Origin: Prevotella sp.
GTDB taxonomy: Bacteria; Bacteroidota; Bacteroidia; Bacteroidales; Bacteroidaceae
Direction: 5' to 3'
DNA: 64,000 bases
Assembly (NCBI GenBank): GCA_016285245.1
Contig: JAEEQH010000003.1
Span: 1 to 64,000, forward strand
Shown: positions 34,618 through 41,928 of the stretch, one piece after another
Position numbering within the stretch: position 1 is the first letter of the stretch
Layout of the letters: every line of letters starts with the position of its first letter
The notes under the pieces: model-generated
Database searches by the model: none
What the model saw: only the letters and a program-made list of their open reading frames with translations
Told to the model about the DNA's origin: nothing
Program-made: the position numbers and the translations under genes

Positions 34618-34693
34618 AACAAAAATCTTCAAAAATCTAACACAAATGGCTTTCGACAGGCTTATTTTTGTTAGATTTTTGAAGATTTTTGTT
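34618..34693. repeat. 76-bp palindromic element, copy 1
   Basis: Perfect 25-bp outer arms (34618-34642 and 34669-34693, AACAAAAATCTTC... inverted) with a partly paired centre containing GCTTTCGACAGGCTTA. A nearly identical element lies in the opposite orientation at 45743-45819. Both sit between convergent genes, so bidirectional transcription termination is a likely role; the asymmetric conserved centre shows they are copies of one element. Confidence 0.9.
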
Positions 34694-34725
34694 TCTTGAT
34701 ACGTCTTGAGTCTTTTCTCAGTCGC

Positions 34726-34887
34726 TTACTCTTCCGGTTCGAAGTCGTCCTTGCCTACGCCGCAGAGGGGGCATACCCAGTCGTCGGGGATGTCTTCAAA
34801 GGCGGTGCCGGGGGCGATGCCACTGTCGGGGTCTCCTGCTGCGGGGTCGTAGACGTAACCGCAAACGCTGCATACATACTTTTTCAT
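34726..34887 (-). CDS. Rubredoxin
   Basis: A 53-residue protein: [19 protein letters not shown] ... [18 protein letters not shown]. The two CxxCG knuckles bind one iron; aromatic residues Y4, Y11, Y13 and W37 follow the family pattern. A small electron carrier in anaerobes, often serving peroxide or superoxide reductases. It is read in the same direction as, and starts 6 nt after, the heptosyltransferase gene, so it is the last gene of that operon. Confidence 0.96.
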   Translation of the reverse strand: MKKYVCSVCGYVYDPAAGDPDSGIAPGTAFEDIPDDWVCPLCGVGKDDFEPEE

Positions 34888-34893
34888 AAGCTT

Positions 34894-35952
34894 TTAGTCT
34901 TTAGGGTTAATAATCTGTTCGACTTTCTCGATGATTTGTTCAGGTTTGATGAGGTTCATGCAGGCCAAGTCGCCACGCTTGCACTTCTTGTTGCCATAGA
35001 TGCTGCACGGGCGGCAGTCAAGGTCGGCCTGGATGATGTTAGCGGCCAGCTGGTGCCAGCCCAGGAAACCGCCGAAGGGGTGGGTGGCACCCCAGATGCT
35101 GACCACGGGTGTGGCCGTCAGCGATGCCAAGTGCATATTCGCGGAGTCCATCGACACCATCACGTCGAGGTGACTCATCAGGATGAGCTCTTGCTGCATA
35201 TTCTCCAGATGGCGGTCGACGCAGACACACTGTGGCAGCTCCTCGCACCACTGCTGGAACAGCTGTTCCTCGCGCTGGCCACGACCGAAGAGGAAGAAGC
35301 GTGCCTGCGGATGGCGGGCGGCCAGTTCGCCGAGGACCTTCCGCATCATTGGCTGTGGGTACTCCTTACAGGGATGGGCGGCCGTTGGGGCGATGCCTAT
35401 CCACTGTTGGAACGATTTTTTAGGACCGATGATAGCCGGCAGCAGGTTCAAGTTGCCGCCTTCCTCGGGGAAGAGCGAGCGGAAGCTAATCTCACGCAGG
35501 GGGTAGCCCAGCTTCGCAAACACCTCGGCATAGTTCTCGAACGAGCTGGGCAGCTGCTCGCGTACCTTATGGTTCTTCGAGGTCAGCGCGCGCCGCTGTG
35601 AGCGGTGCTTGTCGATATGCTCCACCCGGTAGCGCCCCAGGTTGAAGCGCATACGCAGATACTCCGAGCGCAGCACGTTGTGAAGGTCGGCCACCTTCGT
35701 GAACTGCTTTGCCGTCAGTCGGCGGTAGAGGGTGTTCAGGCCGCGTACGCCGTGGTACTCACGCTTGATGTCGGCCTCCATGAAGTTGACGTTCGGTGCC
35801 AGGTCCTCGAAGAATGGACGGGCGTAGCCGCGGCTGAGCACCGTGATGCGCACATCAGGGTACTGCATGGCCACAGAGTAGACCACGGGAACGGCCATGG
35901 CCACGTCGCCCATGGCTGAGAACCGTATGACGAGAATGTGCTCCTTCTTCAA
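34894..35952 (-). CDS. Glycosyltransferase family 9 (ADP-heptose:LPS heptosyltransferase-like)
   Basis: A 352-residue GT-B enzyme. N-terminal ILVIRFSAMGDVAMAVPVVY matches the GT9 first motif, and the C-terminal domain has IGIAPTAAHPCKEYP, MVSMDSANMHLASLTATPVVSIWGATHPFGG with the nucleotide-sugar binding region. It would add a heptose-type sugar to the lipopolysaccharide core. Upstream on the same strand is a DUF4254 gene, a frequent partner of this enzyme in Bacteroidetes; rubredoxin follows. Confidence 0.9.
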   Translation of the reverse strand: MKKEHILVIRFSAMGDVAMAVPVVYSVAMQYPDVRITVLSRGYARPFFEDLAPNVNFMEADIKREYHGVRGLNTLYRRLTAKQFTKVADLHNVLRSEYLRMRFNLGRYRVEHIDKHRSQRRALTSKNHKVREQLPSSFENYAEVFAKLGYPLREISFRSLFPEEGGNLNLLPAIIGPKKSFQQWIGIAPTAAHPCKEYPQPMMRKVLGELAARHPQARFFLFGRGQREEQLFQQWCEELPQCVCVDRHLENMQQELILMSHLDVMVSMDSANMHLASLTATPVVSIWGATHPFGGFLGWHQLAANIIQADLDCRPCSIYGNKKCKRGDLACMNLIKPEQIIEKVEQIINPKD

Positions 35953-35981
35953 TTCTCTTAATATCTTAATCCTTGAAGAAC

Positions 35982-36013
35982 TTCAATTTTTCAATTCTTC
36001 AATTTTTCAATTC
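35982..36013. repeat. Octamer array TTCAATTT/TTCAATTC x4
   Basis: TTCAATTT, TTCAATTC, TTCAATTT, TTCAATTC. It covers the stop codon of the DUF4254 gene (36007-36009, minus) and most of the gap to the heptosyltransferase. Same family as 29879-29902. Confidence 0.85.
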
Positions 36014-36612
36014 TTCTTATACAGTACGGGGTTCGTTGCCGGGTCGTTGTACATCTTCATCTGGCGGTACACCTTCATGTACTTGCGCCCCTCGGCAATA
36101 TCCTCCAGCAGCTGGTCGATAGCCGTCGACAGGTCCTTCTGCTGCTCCAGCAGTACGTCGAGCTTCATGCGGCAGCGCTCGCGGTGCTCCTCCTCAGCAT
36201 CGGTGCGGTCCACCTGCTCCTGCATGTGGTAGATCTTCAGCGCGAGGATGCTCAGGCGGTCGACAGCCCATGCCGGGCTCTCGGTGTTCAGACGGGCGTT
36301 GGCCAGTGGCGTCACCTCGCTGTACTTCTGGCGGAAGTAGGAGTCGATGTCCTCCACCAGGTCTGTGCGATCCTGATTGCTGCGGTCGATGCGACGTTTC
36401 AGCGACAGCGCCTCGACGGGGTCTATCTGCGGGTCGCGGATAATGTCTTCAAAGTGCCACTGAACGGTGTCGATCCAGCACTTCAGGTAGAGGCTGTACT
36501 CGATGGTTCCCCGCTCGTATGGGTTTCTGATGGGTTCGTCAACACTGTCGGTCAGATGATAGTCTGCGATAGCCTGACAGAAGATTTTATTCGCTTGTTC
36601 TGTGAATGTCAT
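36007..36612 (-). CDS. DUF4254 domain protein
   Basis: A 201-residue soluble, predominantly helical protein; N-terminus MTFTEQANKIFCQAIADYH and a central WHFEDIIRDPQIDP match DUF4254, of unknown function. The C-terminal helices (about residues 125-185) are rich in charged residues and may form a coiled coil. Promoter TTG-N20-TAGTTTTG lies at 36638-36668 on the minus strand. Operon with the heptosyltransferase suggests a role in lipopolysaccharide synthesis, by inference. Confidence 0.85.
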   Translation of the reverse strand: MTFTEQANKIFCQAIADYHLTDSVDEPIRNPYERGTIEYSLYLKCWIDTVQWHFEDIIRDPQIDPVEALSLKRRIDRSNQDRTDLVEDIDSYFRQKYSEVTPLANARLNTESPAWAVDRLSILALKIYHMQEQVDRTDAEEEHRERCRMKLDVLLEQQKDLSTAIDQLLEDIAEGRKYMKVYRQMKMYNDPATNPVLYKKN

Positions 36613-36637
36613 ATACAGTTAATACTATTTGATTGTG

Positions 36638-36668
36638 CAAAACTACAAATACTTTTTGAAACTACCAA
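36638..36668 (-). promoter_or_regulatory. Promoter of the DUF4254-heptosyltransferase-rubredoxin operon
   Basis: Minus strand TAGTTTTG (36638-36645) with TTG (CAA at 36666-36668) 20 nt upstream. Confidence 0.6.
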
Positions 36669-36714
36669 CAAAAGAACCGTTTTTTCATGTTAATTTGCAT
36701 ATTAATTGTACGAA

Positions 36715-36737
36715 CGACACCCGAAAAGGGGTGTTTT
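36715..36737. terminator. Hairpin ACACCC...GGGTGT with T-run, upstream of acpP
   Basis: ACACCC-GAAAAG-GGGTGT followed by TTTT on the plus strand resembles an intrinsic terminator, yet no plus-strand gene precedes it. It lies between divergent promoters (DUF4254 and acpP). It may end a short RNA or insulate the two units. Confidence 0.4.
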
Positions 36738-36792
36738 TATGCACAAATGATAGTGGAGTGTGCAATCTTGAGTCAGTTTTTCGCTAAAAAGT

Positions 36793-36823
36793 TTGCGTAA
36801 GTCAGAGAAAATGTGTTACTTTG
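36793..36823 (+). promoter_or_regulatory. Promoter of acpP-fabF-rnc
   Basis: TTG (36793-36795), 20 nt, TTACTTTG (36816-36823), a one-off match to TAnnTTTG. The leader of about 75 nt contains a small hairpin CGGCA-AAG-TGCCG near 36834-36848. Confidence 0.6.
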
Positions 36824-36899
36824 CACCCCGAAAGCGGCAAAGTGCCGAAAATTTTCAAGATAGCACATTCATTATTAACATTAAAAGATTAAAAAAACT

Positions 36900-37136
36900 A
36901 TGTCAGAGATTGAAAGCAAAGTAAAGGCAATTATCGTTGATAAACTGGGTGTTGACGAGGCTGAGGTAAAGCCCGAAGCAAGTTTCACCAACGATCTGGG
37001 TGCAGACTCACTGGATACCGTTGAGCTCATCATGGAATTTGAGAAGGAGTTCGGTATTTCCATTCCCGACGACAAGGCAGAGAAGATTGGCACCGTTGCC
37101 GACGCTATCAGCTATATCGAGGAGAACGCAAAATAA
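36900..37136 (+). CDS. acpP: Acyl carrier protein
   Basis: A 78-residue acidic ACP carrying growing fatty-acyl chains on a 4'-phosphopantetheine attached to Ser37 in [18 protein letters not shown]. Length and charge are typical. First gene of the conserved acpP-fabF-rnc cluster; a strong heptamer-built hairpin separates it from fabF and could let acpP be expressed above the downstream genes. Confidence 0.97.
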   Translation: MSEIESKVKAIIVDKLGVDEAEVKPEASFTNDLGADSLDTVELIMEFEKEFGISIPDDKAEKIGTVADAISYIEENAK

Positions 37137-37146
37137 ATAAGTTAAA

Positions 37147-37246
37147 AGTGAAGAGTGAAGAGTGAAGAATTTGCTGCCGCCATTGACTTCACCAAAAATG
37201 GGCGTGCGGTAGCAAATTCTTCACTCTTCACTCTTCATTCTTCACT
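37147..37246. repeat. Heptamer-armed hairpin between acpP and fabF
   Basis: Left arm 37147-37180 has three AGTGAAG units followed by AATTTGCTGCCGC; right arm 37206-37246 has GCGGTAGCAAATT followed by TTCACTC units. The arms pair over about 33 bp with two mismatches, both allowing G-U pairs in RNA, around a 25-nt loop. It fills the intergenic region and could act as an attenuator or RNase III site. Confidence 0.85.
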
Positions 37247-37254
37247 AAAGAATT

Positions 37255-38517
37255 ATGGAATTAAAAAGAGTTGTTGTAACAGGTCTGGGCGCAGTGACGC
37301 CCGTTGGCAACACTCCTGAGGAGATGTGGAAGAACCTCATCGCCGGTGTCAGTGGTGCTGCTCCTATTACAAGTTTCGATACAACTAACTTCAAGACCAA
37401 GTTCGCCTGCGAGATAAAAGACCTCAACGTCAACGACTACCTGGACCGTAAGGAGGCACGCAAGATGGACCGCTACACACAGCTGGCTATGATTGCTGCC
37501 AAGCAGGCCGTCGAGGACAGCGGTATGGACTTGGAGACAGAGGACAAGAACCGCATCGGCGTGGTCTACGGCGTAGGCATCGGCGGTATCAAGACCTTCG
37601 AGGACGAGGTGAAGTACTATGGTGTTCACGAGGCCGAGGGCCCGAAGTTCAACCCCTTCTTCATCCCGAAGATGATTGCCGATATCGCTGCCGGCCAGAT
37701 CTCCATCATGTATGGTTTCCATGGCCCCAACTACATCACCGCTTCTGCCTGTGCTTCGTCATCGAACGCCCTGGCTGATGCCTTTAACCTGATTCGTCTG
37801 GGTAAGGCCAATGCCATCGTCGCCGGTGGTGCCGAGAGCGCTATCTGTGCTTGCGGTGTTGGCGGTTTCAACGCCATGCACGCCCTGTCGACACGCAACG
37901 ATGAGCCTGAGAAGGCCAGTCGTCCGTTCAGCGCCAGCCGCGACGGATTTGTCATGGCCGAGGGTGCCGGTTGCCTCATCCTGGAGGAACTGGAGCACGC
38001 CAAGGCTCGTGGTGCCAAGATCTACGCTGAGATGGTCGGTGCCGGCATGAGTGCCGATGCCCACCACATCACTGCCTCGCATCCCGAGGGTCTGGGTGCC
38101 AAGCTCGTCATGCAGAACGCCTTGGAGGATGCCGGCATGAAACCCGAGGACATCGACTACATCAACGTGCACGGCACGTCGACACATGTCGGTGACATCT
38201 CCGAGGCCAAGGCCATCAAGGAGGTCTTCGGTGATGCAGCCTTCAAACTGAACATTTCGTCGACGAAGTCGATGACTGGTCACCTGCTCGGTGCTGCCGG
38301 TGCCGTTGAGGCCATGGTCACCCTGCTGGCCGTCCAAAACGACATCGTTCCTCCCACGATCAACCACGAGGAGGGCGACGATGATCCCGAGATTGACTAT
38401 AATCTGAACTTCACCTTTAACAAGGCACAGAAGCGTACCGTCCGCGCCGGTCTGTCGAACACGTTCGGCTTCGGTGGCCACAACGCTTGTGTGGTTTTCA
38501 AAAAGTATGAGGCTTAA
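37255..38517 (+). CDS. fabF: 3-oxoacyl-ACP synthase II
   Basis: A 420-residue condensing enzyme that elongates acyl-ACP with malonyl-ACP. Nucleophile Cys166 in TASACASSSNALADAF, catalytic histidines in NVHGTSTHVGD and STKSMTGHLLGAAGAVEA. N-terminus VVVTGLGAVTPVGN is typical. The rnc start codon lies inside its last codons (11-bp overlap). Confidence 0.96.
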   Translation: MELKRVVVTGLGAVTPVGNTPEEMWKNLIAGVSGAAPITSFDTTNFKTKFACEIKDLNVNDYLDRKEARKMDRYTQLAMIAAKQAVEDSGMDLETEDKNRIGVVYGVGIGGIKTFEDEVKYYGVHEAEGPKFNPFFIPKMIADIAAGQISIMYGFHGPNYITASACASSSNALADAFNLIRLGKANAIVAGGAESAICACGVGGFNAMHALSTRNDEPEKASRPFSASRDGFVMAEGAGCLILEELEHAKARGAKIYAEMVGAGMSADAHHITASHPEGLGAKLVMQNALEDAGMKPEDIDYINVHGTSTHVGDISEAKAIKEVFGDAAFKLNISSTKSMTGHLLGAAGAVEAMVTLLAVQNDIVPPTINHEEGDDDPEIDYNLNFTFNKAQKRTVRAGLSNTFGFGGHNACVVFKKYEA

Positions 38518-39559
38518 GGATATTGTTGAACGTATCAAGCTCCCTTTCCGCAAGGAGAAGGAGCTTTTTTCTTCTCTCTACGGCATTATCGGCTTCTACC
38601 CGCACGACATCAGCATCTACAAGCAGGCGCTGATGCACAAGAGCGTGGGACGGCGCAACGACAAGGGCAAGCCCCTGAACAACGAACGTCTGGAGTTCCT
38701 TGGCGACGCCCTGCTCGATGCTGTCGTAGGACACATCGTCTATGACCACTTCGAGGGCAAGCGCGAGGGCTTCCTCACCAACACCCGCTCGAAGCTCGTC
38801 AGCCGCGACACCTTGGGAAAACTGGCCGAGGAGATGGGGCTGACACGCCTGATACTCAGCAACGGCCACTCTAACTCGCATAACAGCTATGTGGCAGGTA
38901 ATGCCTTCGAAGCCTTGGTCGGCGCCATCTATCTCGACCAGGGCTACGACGCCGTCATGCGCTTCATGCAGAAGCGCATCCTCGCCCAGCTCATCAACAT
39001 CGACAAGGTGGCCTATAAGGAGGTCAACTTCAAGTCGAAGCTCATTGAGTGGAGTCAGCGTAACCGTGTGAGACTGGAGTACAAGCAGGTGCAGCAGACC
39101 AAAGAAGAGGAGACCGGCTCGCCTGTCTTCAAGTTCCAGGTGATGCTCGAGGGTGTCGCCGGCGAGACCGGCAAGGGCTTCTCGAAGAAGGAGTCACAGC
39201 AGCAGGCCTCCGAGGCCACGCTGAAGCGCCTGAAGCGCGAGCCGCAGTTCATTGAGGCCATCTTCGCCGCTAAGTCTGAGCGTACGAAGATGGAGGAGGA
39301 ACCTACGATGCTGGTACCCGACACGGAGAAGGAACAGGAGTTTATCATCAAGGCCAGCCCCGACGTCCAAGAGGTGACAGAGACACCGCAGGAGGAGAAA
39401 CCCGCGGAGAAGAGCCGCCGCAAGCGTAAGCCGTCGATGGCCGAGGAGGCCAAGGCCGAGATGGATGAGTTCGACCTGAGTGACATCACCCATCAGGAGC
39501 AGGAGAAGTCGCGCGAGGACATCATCGCCGAAGCCGAAGCTCAGGCCTTTGCCGAGTAA
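38507..39559 (+). CDS. rnc: Ribonuclease III with a long charged C-terminal tail
   Basis: A 350-residue enzyme. Catalytic domain with NERLEFLGDALLDAVVG (signature, about residues 60-76), then a double-stranded-RNA-binding domain ending near the KESQQQASEATLKRLK segment (about residue 245). About 100 further residues are acidic, with a basic patch KSRRKRKPS; standard RNase III has 220-250 residues, so the tail is an addition. Start at 38507 overlaps the fabF stop; the track back to 38474 has no separate signal. Confidence 0.93.
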   Translation: MRLKDIVERIKLPFRKEKELFSSLYGIIGFYPHDISIYKQALMHKSVGRRNDKGKPLNNERLEFLGDALLDAVVGHIVYDHFEGKREGFLTNTRSKLVSRDTLGKLAEEMGLTRLILSNGHSNSHNSYVAGNAFEALVGAIYLDQGYDAVMRFMQKRILAQLINIDKVAYKEVNFKSKLIEWSQRNRVRLEYKQVQQTKEEETGSPVFKFQVMLEGVAGETGKGFSKKESQQQASEATLKRLKREPQFIEAIFAAKSERTKMEEEPTMLVPDTEKEQEFIIKASPDVQEVTETPQEEKPAEKSRRKRKPSMAEEAKAEMDEFDLSDITHQEQEKSREDIIAEAEAQAFAE

Positions 39560-39563
39560 CCCC

Positions 39564-40340
39564 GTGAGTGTGAGATTCGTTTTGTCGGCAGCCCTTGTCT
39601 GGCTGTCGCTATCGGTGTCGGCTCAGGAACCTGTGCTCGCCGACACCATCGCCGTCGAGACAGCTGTCGCCGACCAGCCAACAGACATCCGCTTCCGTCC
39701 CCGCCAGTTCATCCTGCCGGCGGCGCTGATGACCGTTGGCGCCTTTGGCGTGGAGAACGGTTGGCTCGTCGGACTGAAGAACGACGTGCGCGACGGTTTC
39801 GAGGATCTGCGTGGCGACCACCGCTTCCATGGTGACGGCGTGTTGAGGTGTCTGCCTGTTGTCGCCAACGTGGGACTGGGACTCGTCGGCGTCAAGAGCC
39901 GGCATCCTTTCCGCGAACGCATCGCCGCCACGGCCACAGCCAGCATCGCCTTCGGCATACTGACGAACGTCACGAAACATACCATCAAGGAGAGACGTCC
40001 GGACTCTGATAAGCACGATGCCTTCCCCTCCGGACACACCGCCATGGCCTTTATGGGCGCTGAACTGATGCGCGAGGAGTATGGCAACGGCTGGGGAGCC
40101 GGTGCCTATGCCTTTGCCACGGGCATCGCCTTCCTGCGACTCTATAACGACCGCCACTGGCTGAACGACGTCATAGGCGGTGCCGGCGTGGGTATCCTCT
40201 CCGCACGCATCGGTTACTGGCTGCTGCCCTGGGAGCGCCGTCTGCTGGGCTGGGAGAAGAAGTCGTCGGCCATCGTCATCGTCCCCGGCTACAATGCCGA
40301 ATACCGCACTCCCATGCTCTCTATGGCCGCGAGGTGGTAA
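39564..40340 (+). CDS. Exported PAP2-family phosphatase
   Basis: A 258-residue protein starting with GTG at 39564 (or 39570), giving a signal peptide FVLSAALVWLSLSVSAQ; an ATG farther upstream (39480) lies within rnc and would add a basic non-signal segment. All three acid phosphatase motifs are present: KHTIKERRP, FPSGHTAMAF and LYNDRHWLNDVIGG. It may dephosphorylate lipid carriers or lipid A; the substrate is not determinable. Starts 4 nt after rnc. Confidence 0.85.
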   Translation: MSVRFVLSAALVWLSLSVSAQEPVLADTIAVETAVADQPTDIRFRPRQFILPAALMTVGAFGVENGWLVGLKNDVRDGFEDLRGDHRFHGDGVLRCLPVVANVGLGLVGVKSRHPFRERIAATATASIAFGILTNVTKHTIKERRPDSDKHDAFPSGHTAMAFMGAELMREEYGNGWGAGAYAFATGIAFLRLYNDRHWLNDVIGGAGVGILSARIGYWLLPWERRLLGWEKKSSAIVIVPGYNAEYRTPMLSMAARW

Positions 40341-40355
40341 AAAAACTAAATAAAT

Positions 40356-40386
40356 TTGGCTTTTCCTTCGATTTGCACTACCTTTG
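40356..40386 (+). promoter_or_regulatory. Promoter of the GH3 gene
   Basis: TTG (40356-40358), 20 nt, TACCTTTG (40379-40386), 23 nt upstream of the start. A second TTTGCAC and a TTTGCACCC overlap the -7 region. Confidence 0.72.
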
Positions 40387-40409
40387 CACCCGATTTGTGT
40401 AAAAGAGAG

Positions 40410-41912
40410 ATGAGCATTACTAAGATAGTAAGAAAAGTCTTTGAATCCAGACAGCGTGAGTTGGAGAAACACATGACCGGAGGGCAGGCTCTGCAGGAGA
40501 CTGCTCTGTCGCGTCTGATAGCCGAAGCCAAGGATACGGAATACGGTCGTCACCATGCCTTCTCGACCATCAAAGGCTATGACGACTTCGTGAAGACCAC
40601 ACCTGTCAATACCTACGAAGAGCTGAAAGGCTCGATAGACCGTATGCGCCATGGCGAGAGCGACGTCCTCTGGCCGGGCCGTGTGAAGTGGTACGCCAAG
40701 TCGAGCGGCACCACGAACGACAAGTCGAAGTTCATTCCCGTCAGCCAGGAAGGTCTGAAGCGGATACACTATCGGGGCGGATTCGATGCCGTGGCGATGT
40801 ACCTGCAGAACAACCCGCAGTCGAGAATGTTCGACGGCAGAGGACTGATCCTTGGCGGCAGCCATGCTCCCAACTACAACCTGAAGGACTCGCTGGTGGG
40901 TGACCTCAGCGCTATCCTCATCGAGAATATCAACCCGTTGGTGAACCTGGTGCGTGTGCCCAGTAAGCAGACGGCGCTGCTCAGCGACTTCGAGATCAAG
41001 CGCGACCGCATTGCCCGTGAGGCCCTGACGAAGAACGTCACGAACCTCTCGGGTGTCCCCTCGTGGATGCTCTCCGTGCTGAGCCGTGTCATGGAACTGT
41101 CAGGCAAGCAGCACCTGGAGGAGGTGTGGCCGAATCTGGAGGTGTTCTTCCACGGCGGTGTCGCCTTTACCCCTTACCGGAAGCAGTACGAGGAGCTCAT
41201 CACCAGCCCGAAGATGCACTATATGGAGACATACAACGCCAGCGAGGGCTTCTTCGGTCTGCAGAACGACCCCACGGACAGGTCGATGTTGCTGATGCTC
41301 GACTACGACGTGTTCTATGAGTTCAGGGAGCTCTCCGGTGAAAACGATAGGATTGTACCGCTGTGGGGTGTGGAGACTGGCAAGAACTACGCGATGATTA
41401 TCTCCACCGCCTGCGGCCTGTGGCGCTATGAGATTGGCGACACCATCCAGTTTACGTCGACCAACCCCTACAAGTTCATTATCTCCGGCCGTACGAAGCA
41501 CTTCATCAACGCCTTTGGCGAGGAGCTGATTGTCGACAACGCCGAGAAGGGACTGGCCTACGCCTGTCAGCAGACGGGAGCCGAGGTCAGCGAATACACC
41601 GCCGCCCCGGTGTTCATGGACCAGAAAGCCAAGTGCCGCCACCAGTGGCTCATCGAGTTTGCCAAGCCTCCACAGGACGTGCAGCTCTTTGCCACGCTGC
41701 TCGACAAGCGTCTGCAGGAGATCAATAGCGACTACGAGGCGAAGCGCTATAAGGACATCACGCTTCAGCCGCTGGAGCTTGTCGTCGCCCGTCAGGGACT
41801 GTTCAACGACTGGCTGAAGAGTCGCGGCAAACTGGGCGGTCAGCATAAGGTGCCGCGTCTGAGCAACAGCCGCGAGCATATTGAGCAGTTGCTCTCACTC
41901 AATGAAAAATGA
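40410..41912 (+). CDS. GH3-family acyl-adenylate-forming protein
   Basis: A 500-residue protein of the GH3 (auxin-responsive promoter) superfamily, related to plant JAR1-type amido synthetases. ATP motifs: AKSSGTTNDKSKFIPVS (about residue 95), EGFFGLQ (motif 2) and YRYEIGD-like WRYEIGDTIQF (motif 3). Bacterial GH3 proteins presumably adenylate a carboxylic acid and join it to an amine; the substrates in Bacteroidales are unknown. Start at 40410 with AGAGAG ribosome site; a longer frame covers the promoter. The stop codon lies inside a GATGAGA-family array. Confidence 0.87.
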   Translation: MSITKIVRKVFESRQRELEKHMTGGQALQETALSRLIAEAKDTEYGRHHAFSTIKGYDDFVKTTPVNTYEELKGSIDRMRHGESDVLWPGRVKWYAKSSGTTNDKSKFIPVSQEGLKRIHYRGGFDAVAMYLQNNPQSRMFDGRGLILGGSHAPNYNLKDSLVGDLSAILIENINPLVNLVRVPSKQTALLSDFEIKRDRIAREALTKNVTNLSGVPSWMLSVLSRVMELSGKQHLEEVWPNLEVFFHGGVAFTPYRKQYEELITSPKMHYMETYNASEGFFGLQNDPTDRSMLLMLDYDVFYEFRELSGENDRIVPLWGVETGKNYAMIISTACGLWRYEIGDTIQFTSTNPYKFIISGRTKHFINAFGEELIVDNAEKGLAYACQQTGAEVSEYTAAPVFMDQKAKCRHQWLIEFAKPPQDVQLFATLLDKRLQEINSDYEAKRYKDITLQPLELVVARQGLFNDWLKSRGKLGGQHKVPRLSNSREHIEQLLSLNEK

Positions 41913-41928
41913 TAGATGAGAGATATGA
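41901..41928. repeat. GATGAGA-family heptamers spanning GH3 stop and next start
   Basis: AATGAAA, AATGATA, GATGAGA, GATATGA, then TTAGA. It contains the GH3 stop (41910-41912) and the next gene's ATG (41916). AGATGAGAGATATG (41914-41927) is the exact inverse of 41981-41994. Confidence 0.8.
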
